NCBI RefSeq assembly: GCF_017562075.2
Contig: NC_054085.1
Span: forward strand, 15,913,818 to 15,977,817
DNA: 64,000 nucleotides
DNA from: Anopheles merus
Taxonomy: Eukaryota; Arthropoda; Insecta; Diptera; Culicidae
Direction: 5' to 3'
Under the pieces are notes generated by a model. The model was given only the letters and a program-made list of their open reading frames with translations. It searched no databases and was not told where the DNA came from. A program made the translations under genes and the position numbers. Positions 43,903 through 55,242 of the stretch are shown piece after piece; position 1 is the stretch's first letter, and each line of letters opens with the position of its first letter.

Positions 43903-46900
43903 GGTGGTTACAAAAAATGCGATCGTTGGTTTGAGATTGCTTCATGCTCATCATACTCATTTATTTTCCCCAATTCTGATGTTGTGCGTGCTTTTTGCGA
44001 GGTGTCTTCTTCTTTTTTTAGAAAAGAAAAATAGTGAAATAATGAAACAGTACGTGAACACGCAGGCTGAAATGGCATATAGGGCTACGGTAGAGGAGAA
44101 ATGCTCGCTAATATAACCACTCTTCAGTACAGTACTTGAAATCGAATCGAACTGCTTGGTAAGGTGATAGCTTCTTACCGTAAAATAAGCGTAGGATGGA
44201 TCTAGAAACGTAGAAGCAAACAGTTATCGCATACAAAGCTGAAATTTCCGGAAATGATGCAATTTTGAAGAGAAACAGAAAGGTAGGAAGAGTCATTTGC
44301 ACACCTGCCGGGGTGCGTGTACGCTAGATATGCTAGAATTAAAAGCATAATTTTATTGTATTATTTCGGAAAAGCGCTGCATAATTCTGTTGGTGTACGC
44401 CTTTTCCACGCGGAGGTGCAGTATGAGGCAAACCAATATGATGACCATGATAATAATGACACGCAAGGAGATATCATCGTTTGTGAATGGAAGGGATTTT
44501 TTTACAATAAAAAAGAGAACAATTATGGATAGACGTGAAACTTAAAAGCACCTGTGAGCGTGGAGACGTTTGTTGAAGGAGTATGGAAAGATTGGGCCCT
44601 TGACCTTTGTAAAAAAAATAAGCTGCGGGGAATTGAGATGTATTTAACAAACCTTTCAAACATATTTAATTGCATTAACCAAGCTACCTACAACTGAATA
44701 GTGCTTTGATGGGTCATTTGTTCTTTTGCATTAGTGCTTTCTTTTCGACCTTCTATGCAACAACGCAACGCACAAGATAGAAAAGAAACGAAACTTTACC
44801 CCCGAAAATGGACCATTTTTTGCTAGGAATTGTTTGCCTAAAGAACTAACCAACCAACCAACCACCACTACTAATACTACTACTACTACTACCACCACAG
44901 CAAAGACTTACATTACAATCAATAATAACACTACAGAGTGCGCTTAGGTGCGTACGCTAGGGAAGGTAGATACGTTTTTTAAACTTAACTCTTTTCCTAC
45001 CACCTCTTAGAGTGTGTTTGAGATGCTTTGTATTTCGGTATGTTTTTACGTTCGTAGTGAAATTCGTTCGTTGATCACCGATGTGTGTGTTTTTCGAACG
45101 ACTAAACAGTGCATTTCCATTGTAAGATTTTTAGACTTTTTATACAGTGTAAGTAGATGCGGGCGGTAGGAAAAATAGATATCGCATAGGAAATGGTTTT
45201 TGCTTTACTTTTGTGTGGTGTTATCCAACACTTATCTTAGCTTTGCTTTTCGATCTTTCCAAGTAGTTTCAACGATTAATAGCTCTCGTGTTAACAACTT
45301 TCTCGTTTTATGTATTTGTTTTTTTTTGTTTTTTCTTTCTGTAGTTAAATATTGCTTTAATGCTCAGTCTAATTAACACCTATTTATATATCCATATCGA
45401 AATAACACTCCAAATAAACCACGTACGTACGGGAGAATCGTTTTTGTGTTTAAGTGTGTGAGCTGTGTGTGAGTGTTTCACCGTTTGGTGTCGTACAGTT
45501 ACATTTAGCCCCCCCAAAACTAACTATTCAGCTAACAGCAAACATCTACTCCCGAAAAACTTGTTATAAACGATGCTGTCGGCTTTAAAGGCGTTCGAAA
45601 GGAGGAAAAAACGAACCTTTTGCAGTAATTAATAGCACATTCCAACAAGAGGTGTTTTGATAATAACTCTCTGCTCTGCTTTGCATTACTCTGCATATAG
45701 CGCAACGCTTGGGCATAGGAAATGCGCATTGCAATAGCTTGAAAACTGGAGTAATGAGCGCTAAATAACTCCCAAAATAAAAATGAAAGATTAAACTAAC
45801 TGTACATAAATGCATTAAAAGAAGAGCAGAAGAATAATATGCAGATAAAAGGATGAATGCAGGCGGATTTTTTTGTTACTAAACAAGTAAACTCTTTATT
45901 GACGAGATCTCATTCTAATGATTTGATATTAATTATTTAACCCATTTCTTTGCGGTGCTGCATCTAAACAGAATCAAAACTACATCACTTAGAGAGAAGC
46001 GTTTATCTGGATTGGCTTTGTACACATAAACACAAACTCTATAACAACTTGAAAAGGATAGAAAATAGTATAAATTAATCAAAGTACTAAAAAAACGCCA
46101 TGTGGAAACTAAATACTAACAAACAAACTAAAAAAAAACAACCCTCCCCTAACACATTAACGTGACATTAACTAGGCCAGCCAAGAATAGGGTGCTTGGG
46201 AGCGCAAAAGCCATTCCCTTTAACCTCTCTGTCAACCCGTTTTTGTTTTTCGGTAGACCAGCAAGATTGAAGAATATATTCAGGAAAATAAAAACATGCA
46301 AATAAAAAAAAACTTTGTGTGAAGTTGGATGTTTAACTAACTACTAACTACAGTGGAATGACAATGATTTAATGATTTAATTCATTGACAGACTAATTCT
46401 ACTAAAAAACATTCACGCTAACTAATAAGCTCCGTTGTCGAAGTGCAGCGCGCACTGGTTCAAATCGTCTTGCATATCTTCCTCCATTAACCAGTTTTAT
46501 CTTTCCAGCAGTCGAGTGGAATTTCCCAGCACAACAATTAAGTGCCCATCAAAACGGTGTGGACTGCGTACAGGTCAATGGCTCGAGCTGTGGGCTAGGT
46601 CATGATCAGCATCAGGCCCCCCCTCGAGAGTCTAAAGATGCAACGCAATGTGCAGTGAACTGCTTGAACAAGGCAACAACAGTTTATTACGCCCACTCGA
46701 GGAGGAGTGAAGAAATATTGAGAAAAAAATCCATACAACAGAAGAATACCAATAAGCTTGGTTGGTCTTGGTGAGAAACATGTTTGATGAACTCTTGGAT
46801 CGAACTTCTTTAATATATTTTATGGTTCTGAAGAAATGTGTTCCTGAAAACCTTCAGCATGTTTCTGTTTTTGAAATGCTGGGTACAAAATTTCTCTCTC

Positions 46901-47500
46901 GCTGCAGATGGTGGCAACTTTCAGCCCCAAAACCTGACATCAGAAGCCCCTCTACCAAAGAGCAGATCCCAATAATGGACTTGAACTTTCTCGAACCATG
47001 CCAGCTGCTTAGAAAATAGGCTCAGTCGTGCGTTCTCGATTTAAATCACGTTCGCACCGCCACAACACACGCAACAGGTAGAAAGCAATCAAGCAACCCC
47101 CTTATTTTGGAATAAAATGATCATAAATCGCAGTCCGCGCGAAGAATGCAGTGGAAAAGAATGATCTCTTCCAAACCAGTAAAACGAACAAATTAAAGCG
47201 TGAAGCTTCAAAGACCCACGAGGGGGGTCGCTTGGGTGACAATGAGCCCAACGTCCCACGGAGTAGCAGCTTACCTCAGCGCATATAGAAGCTGACGTCA
47301 TGATGTGATCGTGATGTTCGTTTAATATGAATGCTTGTAAAGATGAACAAAATCCCGTCCGCTAGTACGGTTCCTGTTCGGTACGATTAGTGTGCTCGAA
47401 CAGCAACGGATGCAAATCACAAACAAGCTCGGATTGGTGAGCGTGTGTGTGCCTTCTTGAAACGCCCTTCGTCTGCGTTCGAACCGAACGATCCGTTCGC
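43903..47500. other. Fak 3' UTR and intergenic DNA
   Basis: AT-rich DNA follows the Fak stop, with AATAAA candidates at 44506-44511, 45413-45418 and near 46286-46310. A CTA/ACT trinucleotide run lies near 44866-44898. No further gene was recognised up to the lysozyme promoter. Confidence 0.65.
44506..44511 (+). terminator. Fak: First candidate poly(A) signal of Fak
   Basis: AATAAA lies about 600 nt past the stop. A second at 45413-45418 would give a 1.5-kb 3' UTR. Which is used cannot be told from sequence. Confidence 0.4.
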
Positions 47501-47503
47501 TCG

Positions 47504-47538
47504 TCAGTCGTGAAGATCATCGCACCCGAAGCGGACGT
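47504..47538 (+). promoter_or_regulatory. Inr + DPE core promoter of the i-type lysozyme gene
   Basis: A perfect arthropod initiator TCAGTC (47504-47509) puts +1 at A47506. GGACGT at 47533-47538 occupies +28 to +33 and fits the downstream promoter element consensus RGWYVT at exactly the required spacing. No TATA box precedes it. The predicted 5' UTR is 134 nt. Confidence 0.75.
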
Positions 47539-47639
47539 CTTTATCCTTTCGAGAGCTTTGGGCTTGTCGTTGCCTACTTTGCACTGTTGTCGTCGTTGTT
47601 GTTTGATCCGTTTGTCGCGTGTGTGTTGAGCAAGCCAAA

Positions 47640-50600
47640 ATGGTGCCAAAATCGTTGCTGCTCGTGTGCTTGATCGCGATCGGTGTTAGCAGCGTGCTGG
47701 CGGATGTTTCTCACATCGGTAAGTACTGGCACCGGGGAAGTATGGGCACTTTTCTTACTAATTGTGAATGGCACAAGTCATCACAAGTGGCTGGCCGATC
47801 TGCGATCGCGGTACAGCTAATCTCGTTTTGCTGCAAGCAGTTGCGGAAGTACAACCATTTGCAACTGAGGATCGCAAAAACACGATAAAAAGCGTGACTC
47901 AAGCGTGGCTGATCGTTGATCGGATGACATGCTCTGAGTGCCAAGTTCCCGGAGGGAGTGACATATAAAGCAAGCGTGTCTGTTTGTGTTCCTTCATGCA
48001 TGCTAATGTGCTATTTGCAGAGTGTGAGAAAATGTGATAAAGAATGAAACAACGCACTTTGATGCATTCTAACTGTCATCTGCAGTTTATAGAGTGTGAT
48101 AATTATTTCATCAACAGTCGCCATTCAGATAGAAACACCATTAAAAAGCAATGACATCATGTTCAGTTAACGATCTAGTAATTCTGTTTGTTCAATCCTA
48201 CTCAGTAAGCACTTAGGAACGTTGCTCCAAAATCTACCCCACGATCGCCACCCCAAGCCGAATGGGCCGAATATAGCGAACGAACGCCAAGAACCTATGA
48301 AAATAACATAATCACTTACGATAAGCCGCTCAAGCAGCCGTCTGGCCGAGCCGTCCGGAACAACCGGTTTTTCGCGATTGTCCCGCAATCTGCAATCTGC
48401 TTGTTGGAGCAGCCATCCTTCCATTCCCTTCCGCTTGCCGCTTTTTAATCGGATCTTGTCGGATTTGTTTACCCGAGCCCCCCCCCCCCCCCCCCCCCCC
48501 GTTTGTGACCACGCGACACTCGAGATTGACGCTGGCCTTGATTTTTTATTGTTACTCTTGTTGTTGTTGTTGTTGTTGTGTGTCTGCGGCCAAAACGCAA
48601 GCGTTTGCCGGTTCATTGGAACCGGTTCCGGTTCACGCTCGGTTCCACAGAGGCACAGAGACGGAAGGAACTGCAAGGTTTGAGGATTTTATTGGGGAAG
48701 GGTATATGATGGAGAAGTTGGTTTTTTGCCTATTTCGGCATGGATGACTTTTGTGTGTGTTTTTTTTATTATTGAAACTCAAGCATCGCTACGGGATCGT
48801 TTGATAGGGAGGGGGATGTTCCGTTTCATAACGGGATGGGGTCGCTTCATTTCGGTGCCACGCGCGTTGATGATTAATTGGTTTCGGTAGGACCCTGGGG
48901 CTATCGGGCCTATCCCGGAGGTCACAGGAGTCAAGGAAATGCCTGCAGGGATCGCTTTGTTTTTTGGCTTGACGTGTTAACGGGTTTCGTGTCGCTCACT
49001 TTACACCTCTCTCGATATGAATTGAGTGTTTATCCTTCGCCCATTCTTTTATGATCTTGGAGTAGACACTGGGAAAACATTGAGGTTAATGAACAGTGTT
49101 GGAACCCAATAATCCTTGTGCTGAATTCGGATACAATAACAGCAGAATGAAGGAGACGGAGTCCAAGCTTACCTTTAAAAGTTAATAATAGGGAATATGG
49201 CATTACTCCAACTTTATTTCTGTTACAATTCTTTCGAAAATTGACATCTTTGCATTCCTTCATAAATGATCTTCTTGTGAAGAATTCATCTGGAGTAATC
49301 TTGGGAAGTGTTCCAACATATCCGACATACTATTTTGAATATATCTTCATAGATTGGATTTAGGAATTTGGAAAAGTTTGCTAGAGTTTAGGGTTCAGAT
49401 GGCCGATGGTGAGTTATCTAAGAACCTCAAAATCACCGTTTAAAAATCAGCATAACTTTACATCTATTCTTCCTGAGGAGTATCTAATACTTCCAATCAA
49501 GGGCCTTGACTCCACTCAATGAGGAATTGCTAATTGCGCTTTTGCACATCAAAAGTATTGCTTTTTTTGGGGAAATACTTAAGAGTCTTTTATTCGTCGC
49601 GTTACTCCCAACCCCAACGTCATGTTTAATACGGATCGTTGCTCATTTAGTGATGTTCTGGTTATTGAATTTAACTCAATTCTATCTTGAAGAATCTTGT
49701 GATTTGATGCAAAAAGCCTCGTAAGCAATAGTTAACAATAATCTAAACGTCAATAATTTACGAGCACGAGCCCATGTTACGGCCCTGCTTACAATATCTT
49801 CAAGCTGATATCAGTGAAGATCCTATTTAAAGTTGAATTGAAACACGTTAAAATATTACAAAAAACCTGATGTGTTGTAAACCGACATAAACAACCTCAT
49901 TGGAAAGGTTGTTGAACATTATTGCCCCCCCCCCTTTATTACCTCATATGTATGTTCTTGCTCCAACCGAAACGCCATGCGAGCCACCATACCGTTCTAC
50001 TTAATAATTACCTTTTGACAGCATGCCTCATCCATCAACAATGCCAGCAAAATCCCTTTCTATCGACGCTGTATTGATTGATGTAGCTGCTCCTACCGGT
50101 TTTAGTTTATAATCAGAAGCCCCGGTGCTTAGGTGTGCAGGAACTCCACGCTCAATCACCTTCAAACCCGCCGGAGATCGGATAAGCCATCGGTGCGAGA
50201 CTCCAACTTGACCGATGACGGCATGGAGCTGAATGTAATCATCCATACAGAAGGAGGCACACGATATGTTTTCCCTTTCGAAGTTACCTCGAACGGTGGC
50301 CATAAATCGTACTTTGCGGGAAGGTCGTGTGGCCGAGGACAATAGCAGCTCACGATTGTGTTTCATTTCCGGGACATCGCTGAGCGTCGCTTTATCTCTC
50401 TATTATCCTCCTGCACGTCCATACGTGGTTAGAATGATCGATGTTTGCCAGCTTCTTGGCCGCTTTGCTGATTAATAATCTTCTTAAAAGCCTTCCCTAC
50501 ACCGGCTGATGACATCATACTGATAAAAATCATACCACTTTCCCGCGTTTATTCTAGCCCCACCGCAACAACAGCTTGAAGATCCGGTCACCGACGTGTG

Positions 50601-51124
50601 CCTGTCCTGCATCTGTGAGGCTTCGTCCGGTTGTGATGCTTCCCTGCGCTGCAGCGGTGACGTGTGCGGGATGTTCGCCATCACCTGGGCGTACTGGGCC
50701 GATGCCGGCAAGCCCGTCCAGCAGGGCGATTCGCCCGACTCGCAGAATGGTAAAATGTCCAAAGGGAAGGCAGGAATAAAGTGAATTATTTACTACATTT
50801 ACCACATTATTTATTGTAGCGTACGCGAACTGCGCCAATGAACCGTACTGTGCGGCCCGGACCGTCCAGGGCTACATGAGGAAGTTTGGGCAGGTAAGGA
50901 TGGGCGGGCGATTTATAATATTGTTAAACAACACAATGTGTTAAACAACTTTGATGCCATTTTAGGACTGCAATGGTGACGGTCGGATCGATTGCTTCGA
51001 TCACGCGATCGTCCACAAGCTGGGAGGCTACAACTGCAAAAACACGGTACCGATCGTCTACCAGTCCAAGATCGACGAATGCATCCAGCGAAAGGCGAAC
51101 GAGTACAGTGCGGCTCGTCAGTAG
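47640..51124 (+). CDS. Invertebrate-type (i-type) lysozyme, destabilase family
   Basis: Join 47640-47718, 50558-50749, 50820-50893, 50966-51124; 167 residues; all junctions GT-AG with consistent phase. Exon 1 encodes the signal peptide (MVPKSLLLVCLIAIGVSSVLA). The mature domain shows the i-type pattern: CLSCICEASSGC, CGMFAITWAYWADAGKP, YANCANEPYCAARTVQGYM, then DCNGDGRIDCFDHAIVH and C-terminal cysteines, about a dozen cysteines for disulfides. These enzymes hydrolyse bacterial cell-wall peptidoglycan or act as isopeptidases. The Glu of CICEA matches the catalytic Glu. The region that carries the catalytic Asp in bivalve enzymes is four residues shorter here (CSGDVCG), so activity is uncertain. 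DCNGDGRIDCFD fits a 12-residue EF-hand-like calcium loop. The protein is secreted; a gut or immune role is inference. The stop is TAG at 51122. Confidence 0.96.
47719..50557 (+). other. Lysozyme intron 1 (2.8 kb)
   Basis: The intron separates the signal-peptide exon (donor GTAAGTAC) from the mature-protein exons (acceptor TTTATTCTAG). The acceptor at 50558 rather than a later CAG is required by phase. It contains a 23-base poly-C run and no recognised gene. Its AT-rich part at 49000-50000 may include old repeats that I cannot classify. Confidence 0.7.
48478..48500. repeat. Poly-C homopolymer, 23 bases
   Basis: An uninterrupted run of 23 C (poly-G on the minus strand) in lysozyme intron 1. 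G-quadruplex formation is possible on the minus strand. Its length may also reflect sequencing slippage. Confidence 0.9.
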
Positions 51125-52839
51125 AGCGCGTGTGCGTCTCTGTTTTCTTATTTAATTTGCTAATTTTAACACACATCACGTAAGGCTCTGCTTCCGCTTC
51201 TTTAAAGTCGAAAGTCTGAAAAGGGCATTGATTTGAAGAATTTGAAGATTTGAGAATACATTTGCTTTCGAAATACATACAAGTACACCAATAACTGAAT
51301 AACGGGTTTTTGTATTTATTTTAAGACTTTAACATATCTTTATTTTTCAAAAAGCTATTGTTTGTTTGGATTTTTGTTTCGTTTGTGTGTATGTATGTGT
51401 GTATGTGTGTGTGTATGTGTGTGTGTGTAAAGTGTTTGTTTTACAGTGGAAGTTTTTAGTTATTTTTGCGGTTTTCGGTTTTTTTTTTTAATTTTATTTC
51501 TGCCGCGCAAACAGTCCTTTCCCAATCTTGGCTGGGTTTTCTTTTGGTTGCACTGACTGTGCTTACAAAATTAACACTTAACCATATGAAAGAGAAAACA
51601 AAACATAATACACACTCTATTTTGCCTTTCCGATTGCCGGAACCCGGCATTCTTCTCAGTTCGTTCTAATCCTGTTGGGCACTGCCTTACTAGCTAAACA
51701 ACAACCACCTAACAACGAATACGGCTTGTCACTTTTGTGTGTGTTTCTGTCTCAAAAAAACACTAACCAATTCCAATCACACCTTCCCCCCCCCCCTCGC
51801 CCCTCCCGCCCGATCACTTCTCCGAGTACAACGTAATGAGGCTTTTAATTACACGAAAGCGTCTAACACACGATATAAGCGTAGTAGTAGTAGCATCGAT
51901 TGTATTTTCCGGAGGGGTTTTTTTTTTTTTGCGTGAAAAGGAATGCTTTACCTTTCCGTCGCTGAATTGGAAGAAGCAGTTGGAAGGTGAGCCAAAACCA
52001 AAGCGCTTGGAAGCCAATGGAAGCGGCCACTGCACGCACTTCTGCTGCTGCTGGGAGGACATAATAATACTGTAACATATGGTGTAGGAGAAAAATTATA
52101 AAATGCAATTAATTAATTTAAAAAAATAATTACTTTAACTATTCTCTTGCTGATTTTGGGTGTTTGTGCTCCTGTCTTTATGGTTGGTTTTATAACATTT
52201 TTAGGAGGTAGCTTATTTGTTTTGGGGTTTTTTTTTATTATCTAACCTCCAAACCCTTCAGTTGGGTTTCCTAACAAATCTACAAAATTTTATTTGAGAT
52301 TTAATTTTTTTCTGTAAATTATTGAACGTTTTACGGTAGAAGAACACGTGTAGAGCGAAAGGAACTTAGTTGCAGAACGTTGCATTTGCTGGTTTAGTAG
52401 TAGAATGAAATGAGTAAAAGGATTTTTAAAGACTTCTACCAAGGGAAGCGTAAAGAGTGTTAAAGGCAGTGCTCTAGCCATGTTGAAATGTTGTACTGAT
52501 GTTTGGTAAACTTTTTTGGAATATTTTTTGCTGCTTTTATGTTCTGTTCTTTGCAGCCTGCAGTACTATAAAATCGATTGAAATTGTAGCACATTTGTCA
52601 CTAAAAATCACTCAATTATTTTATGACAGATTTAAATCGTTCGTTTTAAACGAGCGTCTCATAGACGCATGGAATGAATTCTATAACCTGTTATACAAAT
52701 TTAAATCAAACACACGCGACACAACTGCTAGAGCACGGCCTAACTAACCGGGTGAGCTTAAAACTATTCTCAAATAGTCTCTCCAGTTTTTCGCTTCCTC
52801 TCTCTCTCTTTCTTTCTCTTTCTGAAACAGAGAGCGTAA

Positions 52840-52853
52840 TACTACTACTACTA

Positions 52854-52886
<33 letters not shown>
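52840..52886. repeat. (TAC)n trinucleotide repeat
   Basis: About 15 units of ACT/TAC with one CAC interruption near 52858, followed shortly by a TC run. Confidence 0.9.
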
Positions 52887-53950
52887 GTTAACGGACTCTC
52901 TCTCTCTCTCTCTCTCTTCACCTTCCTTCATAATGTTCCCACCGTGATCGCCTCGCTGAGGTTTCCTTGTCTTAACTGTCCTTTTGGCAACGGGATAGTT
53001 TCATAGTACATAGTGGACCTTCCTTTGAACGGTGGCGGTTGCGTGAAAAGTATAAGAAACGCATTACACAGACACACAAACACACACACGTACAATACAC
53101 GCTAATCACACGCATTTACACATCGGGATCGGAACAAACAATGGAGTATTGCTGCTTATAATGGGACGTTTGGTTGGTTTTTTGTTTTTGTTTTACTTCT
53201 TCTATATGTTTGTGTATATATCAGCACCTACAAAGAGGATGGGTGGCGACTACTACAACGTATGTGTGTGTGTGTGTGTTTGACCTGAAGACGGTTTTAG
53301 AACATGTTTATTCACTTTATTCGCTTTTTTATTTGCTTTATTTTACTCTTCTACACCCTTTCAAAGGGTTTGCCTGTCTCTGTGTGTGTGTGTTGTTTAA
53401 TTGTTTATTTCTTGTTTTCGTGTTTTTTTAGTAGCAAAATTCTAAAATGCATTACATTTGCGAAACTTTTCTCGTTTAAGTGTGTGTACACAGGTTTTTT
53501 TAGGTTTTTAAAATACTATAACAACAAACTTTTTGCTTCTCTTTTATCCTTTTCCCTTTCATTTTCGTTTCTTTTTACTGTCACTACTACTTGTGTACGT
53601 CGTGTGTGTGTGTGTTTTATTTATTGTGTATTTTTACTTCATTTTTGCTTTGGCTGCAATTGCGGACACCCGCCCGGCCCGGCGCTCACTGCTTCAAAAT
53701 GCTTTTGCATTTGTTTGTTTGCTTTACTTTACTTTCAACACTTAGCTACTTACAGGTTGTTTTATTGATCTGTTTTTTTTTTTTTATTTCCCTTTTTATC
53801 CTAGTCTTTTTTGTTCTTCTTCTGCTGTTGCTTTACTGGTTTTTGTGTTTTTGCTTTTGCTTTCTCTCCGATCCGATCTGCCCGATGCGCGCGACAACAC
53901 TTACCGACCTATCACAGTGAGCTTTGTTGTGTGTACGCGAAGTGTGATCC

Positions 53951-53973
53951 GTTGTTGTTGTTGTTGTTGTTGT
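53951..53973. repeat. (GTT)n trinucleotide repeat
   Basis: Seven to eight GTT units followed by a T run. Confidence 0.85.
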
Positions 53974-55032
53974 TTTTTTGTTATGATAAAAAAACCACCG
54001 AAAACTGGACAAGTAATCGATTATATTTTGTTTCCTTTCCTAAAACTATTGATTATGCACAAAAACTACCACAAAGGGAAGTGATAATGAATGCTTAAAA
54101 TGCTTCAAACGATGGAAGTGGTGGATCGCTTTTAGACCTTCTGCGTACCTGCCTGTCTGGGTGGAAATGGTGGGAATTGTTCTATTCTATTCAAAACGCA
54201 ACAGGGTTGAAAGGGGACATTCAAAAGTATCAGTAAAATAGAGTGGCATTATCTACGCGCTTCGGCATGTTATTTCGTTGCTCCTTATGTTCACCTTTTT
54301 TGCGCACGAATCGAATCGACCTAGGAACATAGATTTTACACTTATTGCCATCGCAAGCAGCTTGCTGTTGTTCTCTACTGTTTTTTTCATTCTTGCTTCC
54401 TTTTTTTGTTAACAAGTGAAGTGATAGTGATACACACCAGAGAACTAATATTGAACGCTTTGAAACACTTCCCTTTTATTCCCTTCTTGTTTCTTCTTCC
54501 TTTCTTTGATAGCTTGTTTGTTTGTTTTCTTCTTTTCTTTCATTTTTTATTTCTACGTGGGATGAATGTGATATGTTTGCGTGTTTTACCTACTGTTTAT
54601 AACTCTGTATTGAAACGGCATTTTGCTTTGCGATTACCGATTTGATATCGCGTTCGGAGTGTTTGCCTTACCTTTGCTTTTTAATCTGTTTCTCGTAACC
54701 ATTATTTAGCTTTACAGCTAGTTTTTAAACCACTTAGAGATTATGTTTGCTCTTTAAAAAAAACCTCACTTAATTAAACTTTTCACTTGTTTTTCCTTGA
54801 TTAGCACAATTGCAAAGAAAACGAGCACGAAAAAGAAGTAGAAAAATAAAACATAACAAAAAAACCTGCTACTACAGAGCCCTGGTTGGCAATTCAATTG
54901 CACTAAATGAATCAATATGATCCAAACTGTTGTGGGGTATTGGGGGATTAGTTTCGAAAGAAAGCGAACGAATCAAGAACCGGCAGTTGATTAAACATGC
55001 TGGATAACAAAACCCGCCACAGCGCCTTCTCT

Positions 55033-55033
<1 letters not shown>

Positions 55034-55086
<53 letters not shown>
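55034..55086. repeat. (CT)n microsatellite
   Basis: A pure CT run of about 26 units just downstream of the RING gene on its own (minus) strand. Confidence 0.95.
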
Positions 55087-55090
<4 letters not shown>

Positions 55091-55203
55091 ACAAACTGTT
55101 TTAAAAAAAGCTTCGCTGAAACCACGTTTCACGTCTAATCATGTGCAATTTGCTGTATTTTTTCCACTATCTCCTTTGCTCGATTGCTTTGGAAGCTATG
55201 CTT

Positions 55204-55209
55204 TTTATT
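55204..55209 (-). terminator. Poly(A) signal of the RING gene
   Basis: AATAAA on the minus strand lies about 34 nt past the TAA stop at 55243. It supports 55243 as the true end, although a donor-like AAGTAAGG overlaps the stop. Confidence 0.5.
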
Positions 55210-55242
55210 GTGTTTTGTTTGCCGTACTCTTCTTCCCCATCC

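Larger units (their letters stand above)
51125..55203. other. Intergenic DNA between convergent lysozyme and RING genes
   Basis: AT- and T-rich, with many simple repeats: TG near 51381-51430, TAC at 52840-52886, TC near 52897-52918, GTT at 53951-53973, CT at 55034-55086. Long T-rich stretches give open frames of hydrophobic residues that are compositional artefacts. No gene was recognised. For lysozyme, only the variant signal AATACA near 51254 and 51280 was seen. Confidence 0.65.

Noticed and set aside
44030..44116. Possible extra Fak exon after the TAG stop (acceptor-like TTTTTTTAG before 44023)
   Set aside because: It needs a poor donor (GTTAGG) overlapping the stop codon and encodes nothing recognisable. 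The stop at 43900 is simpler.
53174..53920. Overlapping frames rich in Phe, Leu and Cys
   Set aside because: T-rich intergenic composition between convergent genes. No membrane protein family recognised.
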